Positions 12,546-25,275 of a DNA stretch of 64,000 nucleotides are shown piece by piece. The position numbers and the translations under genes were made by a program. Numbering within the stretch: the first letter of the stretch is position 1; each line of letters opens with the position of its first letter. The notes below the pieces were generated by a model. That model was not told the origin of the DNA, did no database searches, and worked only from the letters and a program-made list of their open reading frames with translations. The stretch comes from Mimachlamys varia (Eukaryota > Mollusca > Bivalvia > Pectinida > Pectinidae), in contig OX392534.1 in assembly GCA_947623455.1 (NCBI GenBank), forward strand, positions 14,270,001 to 14,334,000, in the 5' to 3' direction.

Positions 12546-13435
12546 TAAAGATGACGTAACACACACATATGCTGCACCTCTTAAATTTAGTATAATTTAG
12601 ATGCAGTATGCCGAAAAAATGAATTAAACTGCATCATACAGCTGTTTCGTCCTCCTAGTACTCTTCAGTGATGCTAGGGACAAAAGGCAGGAATCCAAAA
12701 TGTAAACATGACTATATTTGTGCCATACTTGGTTGTTTTCTATTGTTTTAAAATCCAACATAATTTGCCTATTTAGATGACCCTTGAGGACTCCGAAAAC
12801 AAAGACATAATGTTTATAATATCTGAGTATCGCGGGCAGAGTATGAAATAAAATAAGAGAATACCGAAGCGTCAATTTGTTTCAGCGGAGGTAGGGAATA
12901 TAACGGCGAGAAAGTCGATATATTTCGTTTATTTTAAAAAACTAAATAATCATTACACAGGCCTATTTTTCAAAAACAAATAATTGATAATCGAACATAT
13001 GTGTCATCGATTTATGAATGCTGACGTCGTTTTTTGTGCTTGGTATTATTTTCCATAAAATCATTGAAGGCAACAAACAGCCTTTAGATAGGATAAAATC
13101 ATCTTAAGCCAGCTGCAGAATAACACTCCGAGGCCAAAAAATGGAATCCAACGGACAAAGCGCCTGCAAGAAAAAAAGATGGCATTAAAGATTTATAAGA
13201 AAGCAATGCATTTTGTTTCTGTTACCCTCCAGACAATACAGCATAAAATGCATATCATCAGTTTGGAAACAATGTTTAGTATTTATATGTAGAAAGAGAT
13301 CGTTTAATGTGTTTAACAAGTATAACTTTAGGAGGATGAAACAGCTGTATGGTGCAGTTTAATTCATTTTTTCGGCATGCTGTATCTATTACTAAATTTA
13401 AAAGTTGCAGCACATGTCTGTGTTACGTTATCTTT
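12546..13435. mobile_element. inverted pair of retrozyme-like termini
   Basis: About 108 bp at 12546-12655 recurs inverted at 13325-13432, giving a roughly 890-bp structure. Outer ends read GATGACGTAACACACAC on the left and GTGTTACGTTATC on the right. The left arm continues into a minus-strand hammerhead (12631-12674) and on to about 12705 as a partial copy of the 365-bp unit at 33.8 and 39.8 kb; the right arm holds only the 3' half of the ribozyme. A short RT-family terminus (GAGAATACCGAAGCG, about 12858) lies inside. Confidence 0.65.
12631..12674 (-). ncRNA. hammerhead ribozyme, type I
   Basis: On the minus strand: stem I GCATCA/TGATGC (6 of 6 pairs), conserved core CTGAAGA (fits CTGANGA), stem II GTAC/GGAC with one mismatch around a TAGGA loop, invariant GAAA, a stem III of two pairs closed by AGCT, and cleavage triplet GTA. 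All core positions required for catalysis are present. This is the best-preserved single copy outside the 45-bp arrays. Activity is inferred from the motif only. Confidence 0.8.
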
Positions 13436-13744
13436 CTAGAACATATTTCTGAAATACGTATGGTTTGTATTGACCAGCCAATGCAACTGCCATCAAGATC
13501 AATAGCCTTTGTGACCGAAATTAATTAACAAATCAATATAATGTAAGAGACACTTTTGCGAAATCCACCATTACTTTCAGACATTACTGCCCCAATGTAG
13601 AAGGTTACATGTAATTCATGATATGTTCAATTATTTGAACGACGTATAACATTGTCAAATACACTAATATGCTACTTGTTGTTATGACAATGATGACTCT
13701 CTTCTCATTTGAAGATGGATGCTTACTTGAATTTAATCAACATT

Positions 13745-13935
13745 TACATGGCGGTTGTCGTCGATGAAGCAGAAGACGCTTACTCTTCCGGATCACCTGG
13801 TCTTAATCTCTTGTGCTTGTACGAGAGTCTCTATGTGAATCTTTCCTTTGTTTCTATTTTGCCTCTAGTTTAAATGATTTTGAGTTCGGATTATAGTTTT
13901 GTTGATGCTTTGGTATTTTCTGATATTTTTTTTTT
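13745..13935 (+). mobile_element. RT-family 3' end fragment
   Basis: Contains the hallmark ACATGGCGGTTGTCGTCG, GAAGCAGAAGACGCTTACTC and the common terminus TTTGGTATTTTCTG, followed by poly-T. It is 5'-truncated so no RT protein remains. Confidence 0.7.
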
Positions 13936-14144
13936 ACTATATGTAATATCGAAAATAATTTGATATTTAAAGTTATCATCACATTCAGTACTGTAACACT
14001 ACTTGGTTTTCATGATATCAAAATGACAGACATTATACGTACTTTAAGTATGAATTAAATTAGACACAAATGTAGTAAAAACACAGCATCAATTAATTTC
14101 CCAAAATATATCCGTGACCTTTTGTTTGATGTACAGTGTACCCT

Positions 14145-14210
14145 CGTTATACCGCCACCTTTCGTCCACTTCAATTATGACTGTATAACGAGGGTGGCGA
14201 CAGTATCGAA
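14145..14210. mobile_element. short MITE-like hairpin
   Basis: The phrases ACCCTCGTTATACCGCCACC and TATAACGAGGGTGGCGAC form an inverted pair about 40 bp apart. The CCCTCGTTATA phrase resembles ends of Tc1-mariner/pogo-type elements. Likely a relic. Confidence 0.35.
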
Positions 14211-14214
14211 TTAT

Positions 14215-16010
14215 GAAAATTATAACCTTGGAATTGCGTAATAGATTTTATTAAATACAAGCTTAGTATAATATCGTCATATAGATCTACATTGGCACAA
14301 ATTTACATCTGATATTGATCTGCTTTTGCCGAATATCATCCGTTAATAATTCTGTCGAACTTTATCATGCGAAAATATTCTGACACGCTTTCGTCTTGGA
14401 GTTTCAATCTTGACTGACGACCCCAAACGTTCATACTATAACACTATGACCATAACGTAAGTAGAAATCAGTCATGTGAGTAGAAATCAGTCATGTTTTT
14501 ATTACAAGCTAAGCCATAAATACAATTTGTAGTGTGATAGTGATACAATGAAAACATCCTAATATCGATCTACCCGAGTGATAGAAAATCATTCAAACGT
14601 AAAGCTAAGTTACCTGCATGTACTAGTTGCGCGAGCTGTGAAAGCTGGAAATACTTTTATGTCCATATATAGAACACTTAAGAGTTCCTCGATCCCCAAA
14701 AACAGAACAATATGGCGTGTCGTCGAGGGAAATATACATGTATTTAAATATGTATACAGTATGTTTCATTAAGGGATGCACACATTTGAAAGCAGAATTG
14801 ATGTGCCTTTAAGAAAAAAGAAAGATCGATATACGGTTTTTCTGGTACTTTGGCAACTACATGAGTAAAAGGTAAGAAAAGATTGCTAGCATAATAGTTT
14901 GTTTTTGTGCTGAATGAGTTTTGAACTGATGCGGGGGAATTCCCTTGAAAATTAGATATTATCGTTTATTATTGTGTGTGTGTTACTTCATCTTTGAATG
15001 AAATCGCAAAAATTTAGACCAGAAAAAAACAAGCTCTCAAACATCTCTCTCGTTAATAGAAACCTGTATGTAAGCATAATTTGGTATTAACTGTAAACTT
15101 CCCTTACCATAAGTGCTGTTATTTGTATAGTTGTCGTAATCTTTTTCTCTTTTTCGTTATTTGAATATGATCATACTATGTACCTCAATTTATTTCATAA
15201 TGTCCATATTTTAATAAATCAAAGCTAAATTTTTACGACTTTTCATAATACATGTATTTAGCGTTAATCGTTATAATATTAGTATGACTGTTATTATCAA
15301 AAATAGCGTCGTAGCTCTCAACCTATTTTCAAATTTGGCAATGTGTATTACATGTATGTAGATACGATACAGTGATCAATCTACGTGCGAGTCCTGTACT
15401 CATACAATTATCGAAGGACTCGATAGAAATTCTGGAAATACTTCAATTTAACATTGTGGGTCCCTTTGTTTTCGGCAATATGTACAAAAAGCACCCATGG
15501 AAATAAATTGTAAATTGATAGCTGACGATATATTGCCCTTTCCTACTAACAGATGGCTCATTTCCCGACCTTATTTTCCGTGTTATATATACAGCTGTAT
15601 ACAAGCATTGACAACGACTAGCTTAAAGGAATCACAAATTGAAAGCGACATATATATCTGCCAGCTTTTAAGAGCCTTTTTTGTCATTGTGGCCAAAAAT
15701 AGAAACATACGATAAAGTATTAATGTACGTATTATATGAAACATTTGCTGTAAGGCGGTATGACATCAAGTTTTCATGAAGAGTAGGTCGGAATCAATAT
15801 TTCCCAAAAAGGCGCAAGGAGACTTTTTGGAACATTTTCTTTACTTCTGACATAAATGATTAATATTAAATTTTGAACTTGAATGGATTTAGGTATGTCA
15901 CTATTGCTGTCATTATACACTTAGTATTTGACGATGTACCCAGACACAAGCAAAATACATGTGTATACCAGCTTACTTCTGATATAGATGAAAACATGAA
16001 CAAGTCTACA
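14215..16010. other. no supported gene
   Basis: AT-rich sequence without recognised coding or repeat structure. Confidence 0.4.
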
Positions 16011-16011
16011 T

Positions 16012-18008
16012 ACAAATAAACAGTATACGGTTGTACATTCACATATAATGTATAAATAAACAAACAGTACATATAAACCTACACACAAACAAACAGAATT
16101 CTGACAAATACATGTACATATAAACCTACATACAAACAAACAGAATTCTGACAAATACATGTACATATAAACCTACATACAAACAAACAGAATTCTGACA
16201 AATACAAGTACATATAAACCTACATACAAACAAACAGAATTCTGACAAATACATGTACATATAAACCTACACACAAACAAACAGAATTCTGACAAATACA
16301 AGTACATGTACATATAAACCTACATACAAACAAACAGAATTCTGACAAATACATGTACATATAAACCTACATACAAACAAACAGAATTCTGACAAATACA
16401 TGTACATATAAACCTACATACAAACAAACAGAATTCTGACAAATACATGTACATATAAACCTACACACAAACAAACAGAATTCTGACAAATACATGTACA
16501 TATAAACCTACATACAAACAAACAGAATTCTGACAAATAAATGTACATATAAACCTACATACAAACAAACAGAATTCTGACAAATACATGTACATATAAA
16601 CCTACACACAAACAAACAGAATTCTGACAAATACAAGTACATATAAACCTACATACGAACAAACAGAATTCTGACAAATACAAGTACATATAAACCTACA
16701 TACAAACAAACAGAATTCTTACAAATACATGTACATATAAACCTACATACAAACAAACAGAATTCTGACAAATACAAGTACATATAAACCTACATACGAA
16801 CAAACAGAATTCTGACAAATACATGTACATATAAACCTACACACAAACAAACAGAATTCTGACAAATACAAGTACATGTACATATAAACCTACATACAAA
16901 CAAACAGAATTCTGACAAATACATGTACATATAAACCTACATACAAACAAACAGAATTCTGACAAATACATGTACATATAAACCTACATACAAACAAACA
17001 GAATTCTGACAAATACATGTACATATAAACCTACACACAAACAAACAGAATTCTGACAAATACATGTACATATAAACCTACATACAAACAAACAGAATTC
17101 TGACAAATAAATGTACATATAAACCTACATACAAACAAACAGAATTCTGACAAATACATGTACATATAAACCTACACACAAACAAACAGAATTCTGACAA
17201 ATACAAGTACATATAAACCTACATACGAACAAACAGAATTCTGACAAATACAAGTACATATAAACCTACATACAAACAAACAGAATTCTTACAAATACAT
17301 GTACATATAAACCTACATACAAACAAACAGAATTCTGACAAATACAAGTACATATAAACCTACATACGAACAAACAGAATTCTGACAAATACATGTACAT
17401 ATAAACCTACATACAAACAAACAGAATTCTGACAAATACAAGTACATATAAACCTACATACAAACAAACAGAATTCTGACAAATACAAGTACATGTACAT
17501 ATTAGCCTACACACAAACAAACATAATTTTGACAAATACGAGTACATATAAACCTACATACAAACAAACAGAATTCTGACAAATACATGTACATATAAAC
17601 CTACATACAAACAAACAGAGTTCTGACAAATACATGTACATATCGACCTACATACAAACAAACAGAATTCTGACAAATACAAGTACATATAAACCTACAC
17701 ACAAACAAAAAGAATTCTGACAAATACATGTACATATAAACCTACATACAAACAAACAGAGTTCTGACAAATACATGTACATATCGACCTACATACAAAC
17801 AAACAGAATTCTGACAAATACAAGTACATATAAACCTACATACGAACAAACAGAATTCTGACAAATACAAGTACATATAAACCTACATACAAACAAACAG
17901 AGTTCTGACAAATACAAGTACATATCAACCTACATACAAACAAACAGAATTCTGACAAATACAAGTACATATAAACCTACACACAAACAAAGAGAATTCT
18001 TACAAAAG
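16012..18008. repeat. 47-bp satellite array with higher-order repeat
   Basis: About 42 tandem copies of a 47-bp unit with phrases AACAAACAGAATTCTGAC and ATACATGTACATATAAACC; successive CAGAATTCTG sites lie 47 bp apart (16141, 16188). Nearly every unit carries GAATTC. Variant positions (CATACAAAC or CACACAAAC; ATACATG or ATACAAG) define a longer period: about 16229-16828 reappears essentially unchanged at about 16799-17398, an offset of 570 bp (12 units plus 6 bp). A 141-bp (three-unit) repeat marked by AGAGTTCTG and ATATCGACC occurs near 17617 and 17758. The Cys/Leu-rich minus-strand frames are by-products. Confidence 0.95.
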
Positions 18009-18241
18009 CAAACATTTCATCTAATATATACTTTAAACGTATTTATTTTGCTGTGTTCAAATTTTAGCGTATATGCTAATCTAAGAGATTAACGCAATGA
18101 TATACATGTATTTGCGCACTTAAAATGCCTGTTATTGACGCAAGCATTTATAAGCAGAATACATTCTGCGTGAAAATCACTGAAATAAGATTACCGTCAA
18201 AATATGGACATTTACAGTATACAAATAGTTAAGTATGTGCA

Positions 18242-18470
18242 AAGAAAACTGTACATACAAACTTATGCAGGTCTCTACAAGATAATAAGTTGTATGTACA
18301 AGATATTGATTTGTACATACAATATAAAATGTTGTGTACGTAAAAAATATTAAAATGTACGTAAAACATATTAAGTTGTACGAACAAGATAATACGTTGG
18401 ACGTACAAGATAGTTAGTTGTGCATACAAGACAATACGTTGTGCATACAAGATAATAAGTTGTAAATTGA
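18242..18470. repeat. 21-bp degenerate minisatellite
   Basis: About 11 degenerate copies of a 21-bp unit of the type GTTGTGCATACAAGATAATA, clearest at 18376-18470. Because 21 is divisible by three the minus-strand frame stays open through it (QRIVLYA-like heptads), which explains the 132-codon frame at 18229-18627. Confidence 0.75.
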
Positions 18471-18739
18471 TACTGTATTTAACCTGCGAGACCCGAATGG
18501 TTTGATCAGACGTAAAATCTAGAGATGTTCCGCGAAGAGGGCCAATACAGGTTTTGGGGTGCATTACTGAATCAATAATGCACGGGTGACGATTACGGGT
18601 TGATAGTTTTGGCGCCATAACGCACATGCAAAAAAAAACCTGTATATATTACTAAGTATACAATAAATTGAGATATTGTTCCTGAAGGTATATAGGTATG
18701 TATAGGAGAGGTAAATTTAGCCAAAAAAACTTTCATTTG

Positions 18740-19145
18740 AAAGAAACCATCACGTCATCGGTGTTAAATTTATTTTATCACATAACTGACCCCTTCAGTC
18801 ATGTCATACTGTGATGTCATAAATATGGTATCACACACGTGTAATAACACTATTGTGACGTCATAAGCAAATGATGTCTTTAGGGACGCCGTATTATTGT
18901 CTCAGTAGTGGAAATTGTACCGTCAAAGAAGAAATTTGACTTTCTTACAGAGAATGAATTTGAGAGTTTTTGGTGTATTTTCTCATTAATATAAGTAATG
19001 TGATAAACATAATCTTACACTCTTGTCAATGTAATATGGAATTTATTTAACTCCAAATTCGCCTAAAGGCTCGTGACAAATTAACTGATTGAACACGTTC
19101 AATATTCATATTACACCGACACTCGTGTAAGATCCTCTATTTATG
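18740..19145 (+). mobile_element. MITE-like element with terminal hairpin, copy 1
   Basis: Related in reverse orientation to 54205-54565. Shared features are TTCAGTCATGTCATAC, ACACGTGTAATAACACTATT and GTGACGTCATAA, plus a terminal imperfect palindrome at about 19010-19140 with ATGTAATATGGAATT and an inverted partner. No coding capacity. Confidence 0.65.
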
Positions 19146-20870
19146 AATTTAGTAGGAGAATTTATTGATAATAGAATTTTTATGGGAGGATCCAATTATT
19201 TCAGACACCAAAATGGAATGATATGGAAAACAAATTAAAGAAGATAAGTTTTCATTTGATGTCGAATTCCTCACATAAGAATCGTCTGTTTGGAAATTCG
19301 AAAAGCCTTACCTTATGTACCACAGTTTACGCATTTAAAGCTAGTGTAGCAAAGTTTCAAGACTAACTGATGAAATCGTTAAGTCTGTGTCTCAACTTGA
19401 CAAATGGATAAGTCGATCTTGAAACGTTGCTTCTTATCAAATACATAAACTGCTTGTGTATGAACTAAATAATTGATATTATCTTGCGAAGTCTCTTTAT
19501 TGCACTTGGGAAAATCGTTTAACCATGGCTACCATATACACCCTTCTAAATGGGAAAGCAAGGACATTACTGGTTCCTTACTAACAGTATCTTAAATCTA
19601 TGTATATATGGCATGGATAGCGAGAATGGCAGACATAAAGAAAACCTATCGTTACGATTCCGATTTTCACATCCTGTCGATTTCCTCCTTGATATAGTGA
19701 CATGCTTCGTCTCCCACTTATGATGTCTAACGTGTAGCAGTTGATTAGATAATCCCTGGCTTGTTACTTAGATCACGAAACCAGTGATTGATGTCGAAAG
19801 ATTACAACCATACATTACAGGTTTACTTTTAACAAGATGTTTAATGACATAGGCCTGTTTTATGGCCACCACAACGATCTTAATAAGAAAACATTATTTG
19901 TCATGTGCGATATGAATATATACCTTTAGATCATGTTCATTAGTGTGACTTGTAGCTCGTTGTCCAATTATCCAGTTCAATAGGAGATATATGCTTAACT
20001 TGAGTAACATTGCAGTTCCTCTGTATGTTTCTGTGGAAATAAATCCTTTGTTCTCATCAACACGTTAATGATTTGTAATTGTACCAATGCGAAGTGTAAC
20101 ACAAAATAGGCATACTTATATGATATTGAGATTGATACATGAAGTTCATGCTTACCAGCTGGTAAGTATTAATTAGCCGAGATGCTGTGTTGATGAGGGT
20201 ATGCGCTTGATGTTTGATCAGTTACTGAAACATGTAATTAGAAATACGGAGGACCCATGACATCACTTCCGGCATGCAGCTTTCTTTCTTTTGAATGCCA
20301 TGGAATGAAAACCCTGAGTTTGAGAGCTTGACATTTAGAGGACAAATTGAATGAAGTAAGCCCCATATGGTATAGCTCAGTTTTTATCGATTTTGAGATA
20401 TAACTATGACTTTGTTTATCATTTGATATTATTGATGCTAACTGCTCAAGAATGAGCACTGACAACTTGTCAACCAATCACACGCTGCTCTCAACTTTTA
20501 ATGTAACAAAACGTAGACGAAGTCGTAAAAACTAGAATTGATATAGCAATTGACTGCCGGATTTAAAAGTGCATCCGACAAAGGGTAGCCTCAACAAAAT
20601 GAATAATATGGTTTATTGTGTCGCCTTCGATGGATGTCAGAAAGGTGGCACATACATATATATATATGTAGGAGTTGCTTTTCCGACGGCGGTGGACACT
20701 GGTCAAGCTTTCGTTTGACTCTGTGTTTGACCAAGCTAGCCCATCAGAGCCTCAATCAATGATGCAACATGGGTAGAAGAACCTACTGCACTAAAAATAT
20801 TTCATTGATTTCTGCATGTTTGGGGTAAAAATGTCAAGTTTCTGGACTTTCTTATTGACCTGAATACTAT
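19146..20870. other. no supported gene
   Basis: AT-rich sequence; no coding region recognised. A piece at about 20785-20860 resembles the direct-repeat unit at 21426-21790, from which it is separated by the palindrome-headed element. Confidence 0.4.
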
Positions 20871-20873
20871 AAG

Positions 20874-21425
20874 ACTCTTTCATGTCCAGGGGTGTAAGAT
20901 AAGGAAATTCAACCCGAGGGGTTTTCAAATTTGGTAAAACCCGAGGCTTTGCCGAGGGTTTTGCCAAATTTGAATATCCCAAGGGTGGAATTTCCCTATC
21001 TTACACCTTTGGTCATGAAAGAGTATTTTTCTCTCATTTCAACTACCTGAATAAGCTCAAATACCATGAAAATACTTTTGATTGGCCACCATTTTGAAAA
21101 TATTAACTTTTCCCTTGAGCTTTTTTGACGAAAACAAATGATACAGCAAGATTAAGCATACCCCATATTTGCAAACATAGTTTGCACAGAAAAAATAATC
21201 TCAGCTTTCTAATGTACACGGTTAAAAAATATCGTGGAAGGTTTTAATTTCCTCTTTTTAGCATCAGATTTTACCGAACTCGTGACGTCACGTCCTTGTT
21301 GTGCCATTGTGACGTCACGCTGTGGCTATATTGCATGGGTAGGTGTGTAATACAGCCACAGCGATCATTGGTGTATTGCCCTAGACAGGCCAGTATTACA
21401 CACTTAGAAATGAGAGAAAATATAT
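20874..21425. mobile_element. palindrome-headed element, copy 2
   Basis: Same element and orientation as 10067-10600: a 151-bp palindrome (20874-21024), then a body bounded by TTTTCTCTCATTTC and GAAATGAGAGAAAA with the same internal GATTGGCCACCATTTT and GTGACGTCACG phrases. It interrupts a local repeat whose parts lie on both sides, consistent with insertion. Confidence 0.75.
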
Positions 21426-21790
21426 TCTTTACTACTATTTCAATATTTTTTTTGTATTGTCGTAGTAAAAACCTCAACTTTCTGGACTTGAAAAGTATAA
21501 AAGATAGAACAGCAAAGTTAATGTTATAGATGTATCGTGGGATGTATTACGCAGATGCAACCTCAAATGCCTGGACTTGGAAGAAAAATCAATGTTCTCA
21601 CAAAGTATAAAAGCTAGAGCAGCCAAATTCAGGTTATAGTTGTATCTTGGGATGTATATCTGAAAGCACTACTCTCTTTACTAATATTTCAATGTGTTTT
21701 GCATTTTCGGGGTGAAAACCTCAACTCCCTAGGCTTAGAAGAAAAATCAGCTTGTCTCACAAAGTAAAACAGCTAGAGATTTATTTTGTG
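21426..21790. repeat. degenerate direct repeat
   Basis: Three diverged copies of a segment with phrases such as ACCTCAACTTTCTGGACTTG, ACAAAGTATAAAAGCTAGAG and GTATCTTGGGATGTAT, starting near 21470, 21560 and 21718. Another copy start lies near 20830 beyond the inserted element. Confidence 0.55.
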
Positions 21791-22154
21791 ATGTGTAAAA
21801 TGCATATGATTATGACAAAGCGGGGAAGGGGCCAAATATAATTAAGCGTAATTCTTGTGTTATGTACAGGTAGCTTACTTGTCAAATATGAAATGCAATT
21901 GAAATTTATCAGTTATTGTATATATTATGTCATGCTCCGTTTTTTTTAAGCTTTCAAATTAGCTATGTTCAATTTCGTTAAAGAGTGTTAATTCAAAACA
22001 GCTTATTATAATAAGTAAACCAACATAAATATAAATTAAGATTAAAAAACACGCACAAAGTTTTTCTGAAGAATTTTATGGTTATATTCCTTATAAATTT
22101 ATCGAATTGTAGTGCGTAATACAGCCATGAAAAGTATAATTGCAGTACTTGGCG

Positions 22155-22435
22155 TGTATTGGCGGTTTGTCGAGTGGTTAACACTCCGGCCTTCAACGCA
22201 GACGGCCGGGGTTCGATCCCCGAAATCGTCGTACGCATGGAATTTTCAGAGTAAGTGTTTTTCTCCTGCCCACACAACTCCAACAACCCAGGTGGAGTAT
22301 AAAATGGTCTGGGGTGGGTATATTGTATAAGAATTGTATATCTATTTACTGTATATCGCTTTAGAGTGGCTTATGTTAGATAGGGCGCTATATAAAATGT
22401 TATCGAATGTTGTATATTGTAAGGATATGATTAAT
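22155..22435 (+). mobile_element. tRNA-derived SINE
   Basis: The head is tRNA-like: an A box TTGTCGAGTGG (about 22167) and a perfect B box GGTTCGATCCC (about 22210), with a long variable-arm layout as in Ser/Leu tRNAs. An unrelated body follows, then a tail with CGCTTTAGAGTGGC and AGGGCGCTATATAAAATG, a tail type common in metazoan SINEs mobilised by L2/CR1-type LINEs. The head lacks a clean acceptor pairing, so it is not a working tRNA gene. Confidence 0.85.
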
Positions 22436-22439
22436 ATTA

Positions 22440-23160
22440 GTTCAATAAATATATATAGTAAGTTATTCCTACTTATCTATCCTTCTTTGGAATGATAACA
22501 TAAAGACATAAGAAAAAAGCAAAACATCATTCCTTCGTGTCTCAGAAGAATAAGTAACCTTTAATGGCAGGACGTTTGATCTATTTTCAATTGTTTTTGA
22601 GGTCTTGTTTTGTCTCCCTATTGCTCGACTTATATCCTAGACATTGTTGCATATCGTATCTTGAATCGTCTATGGAAAACCCACATAGAATCCGTAGCAA
22701 GTGATAGACGTTAACGATGATAACACACGATAAGGCGACGGTTTGGTGTTGTTGTAAGAATATAAATGATATAAGATGCGATGTCAAGACTTTAATAATA
22801 GCGTCTGGAGGATTTCCAGAAAAGTAAAAAATAAATAATAAGTTATAAGTTACGAAGACCGCAGTTAAGGGCTTTAAGTAAGTTTGTCAGCAATACCAAT
22901 GTGTGTTATAGGACTGTAACAATATTTGCTAAAACGTTCATTATTTATATTTACATTTTGATAAAATTACTGTGCTTTACTTGACCGATTTTGAACAGCA
23001 AATTAAGTGTAGACAACAATGAAATCGGTGACGTCACAATATAGATTATGACGTCACAATAGCAGTTGTAGTCTGATGCATTGGATGTTATAGGCGTGTG
23101 CCTCTTAGTATTGTGTCAATGGAAAATTGCAGAGCAAAAGTAATTAGTATAATATGAAGC
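22440..23160. other. no supported gene
   Basis: AT-rich; contains two close TGACGTCACAATA phrases at about 23030 and 23050. No gene recognised. Confidence 0.4.
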
Positions 23161-23193
23161 TCCTTTTTGAGGACGTCCTCCTCAATTTAAGCA

Positions 23194-23921
23194 AGTTCAA
23201 ACAGTCAAAGTTTTAGAAACAAAATAGATTATTTATCGGATGTTGCTAGCGACTATAACGTTATTTCACTAACCGAAACCCATCTTGATGAAAATATACT
23301 GACTAGTGATTTAGAATTACATGGCTTTAGCGAACCTTTTAGGGCCGACAGGAACTTTGCTGGTGGTGGGATTTTGGCATTCGTATCGAATCAAATAAAG
23401 GCTACTAGACGTATAGATTTAGAATTTCCACATGGCGAGTTAATATGGATACAGCTAGATTTTCCACGTAGTTGTATTTTACTGTGTACTGTGTATATAC
23501 CTCCAAATGCCAATAGTTATTTTTGGGAAGGGTTTCGTTCGTCTATTGAAAAGGCAATTGATTCATCAACTAATATAGTTATAGTGGGTGATATAAATGT
23601 AGACATGCTTACTGTTTCTAGGCAACACGTTTTTCTGATATTTTAACGAGTTTTAATCTGAAAAATGTTATTGATTCACCCACAAAAATAACCAATACTA
23701 GTGCAAGTCTTCTTGATCCGGTCATAATTTCAGAAAAGATTAAACATATTGAATCGTCAGTTTTACCCATTGATAGGAATATTAGTGATCATGAAGCATG
23801 CTTAGTATACATAGAAGTCGTAAGTAAGCTCAATCTATCTTATAAACGCGAAATATGGTGTTATAAACTAGCTGACTTTAACGAATTAAACAGGCTAATT
23901 GAGAATTATTCTTGGAATGAA
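23194..23921 (+). pseudogene. LINE APE-type endonuclease domain (broken)
   Basis: Frame 1 runs from about 23194 to 23630 and contains the catalytic-Glu motif SLTETHLD, the RNFAGGGILAFV stretch and the Asp/Asn motif IVGDINVDM. A frameshift near 23630 moves the frame; the continuation carries LLDPVI and the terminal ISDHEA motif with the catalytic Asp-His. This domain nicks target DNA to prime reverse transcription. Start and N-terminal strand are lost to a stop upstream of 23194. Confidence 0.85.
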
Positions 23922-25275
23922 ATGTTTATGGAATCAGGGAGTGTTGATGAAGCATGTACACGTTTTACTGATACCTTTAATTCTATGATCTGTGCATGTA
24001 TCCCCAAAAAAGTTATCAATATAAGACCTAATGACAAGCCGTGGATGACGTCTAAACTGCGAAAATGTATAAGACTACGTGATAGGTTACATAAGAAATG
24101 TAGAAGAAGTAAGCGTGATACTGATATAAGTTGTTTTAAGAGAGCTAGAAATCGGGTAAATAATATGCTAAAACATGTACGTGAATCTTTTTATGCTAAT
24201 CTAGACTGTCTTATTGATAAGTTTGTAGTATCAGATCCGAAATCTTATTGGAAACTGTTGAGGCGATTAATTAAAACAAATGGTAAATCTAATGACATAC
24301 CTCCTCTAGTTGATCCACATAGTGGTAGTACTATATATAACGATTCTGAAAAGGCTGATCTTTTAAACAATTATTTTTCTTCAATTACAGACTTAGATGA
24401 TACAAATTCTACAGTTTCATCCCTTGATCCTAGAACAAATTACTCCATGTCATCTATTAAAGTAGAACATTCAGAAATCAAAGACGTCTTGGAAACATTA
24501 AAATTAGGTAAAGCTCCCGGTATAGATGGTATTAGTCACCATATGTTACGATACACTGCGAAAACTATATGTAAACCTCTTCAAATATTATTCAATATGT
24601 CATTGTCTAAATGCTCGTTCCCTACCTTATGGAAACAGGCGATAGTTATGCCACTGTATAACAAAGACGATAAGCATTTACCCTCAAATTATAGACCAAT
24701 CTCTTTGTTGTCAGCTATAGGAAAAGTTTTTGAACGAGTAATTGTCAAACATATTCATAATTATTTTTTAGATAACTCACTTTTCTTTTCAAGACAATCT
24801 GGATTTATGCCTAATCATTCGACTGTTCACCAACTTATCGAAATCTATCATCATATCTGTTTAAATTTAGAGGAAAAAAACATACTTGTGCTATCTTTTG
24901 TGACATATCAAAGGCCTTTGACAGAGTTTGGCATAAGGGTTTAATTGAAAAGCTTAAATCGTATGGTATTACAGGAAATTTATTGAAATAGATAACTAAT
25001 CATCTTCAGGCCCGCGAACAGAAAGTTTTTATTGGGGAATCATATTCGAATAGTCAGTTTTTAAAAGCAGGAGTACCACAGGGTTCATTGCTAGGTCCAC
25101 TGTTATTCTTAATTTTTATAAACGATATTTCTGAAAATAGCGTGTCTAGACTTTTTGCAGATGACACTTCCATGATATATGGCTCTAAATCTTGTGTGGA
25201 AATTGAAAGGGTAATGAATCATGATCTTCAATGTATAAACACATGGTCCAAGAAATGGTTGGTCACATTCAATTA
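23922..25275 (+). pseudogene. LINE reverse transcriptase domain (broken)
   Basis: Motifs in order: KAPGIDGISHHML, SNYRPISLLSAIGKVFERV, RQSGFMPNHST. After a frameshift in the A run at 24873-24880 come motif A FCDISKAFDRVWH, then an in-frame TAG near 24989, GVPQGSLLGPLLF and catalytic motif C with FADDT. A final frameshift at 25274 separates the thumb. The catalytic aspartates of motifs A and C are present but cannot be made as one protein. Confidence 0.9.

Noticed and set aside
16012..18008. Evenly spaced repeats that could suggest a CRISPR array
   Set aside because: Units are contiguous with no unique spacers and the context is eukaryotic; a satellite array.
22160..22235. Possible functional tRNA gene (A and B boxes)
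   Set aside because: No matching acceptor stem, and a SINE body and tail continue downstream.
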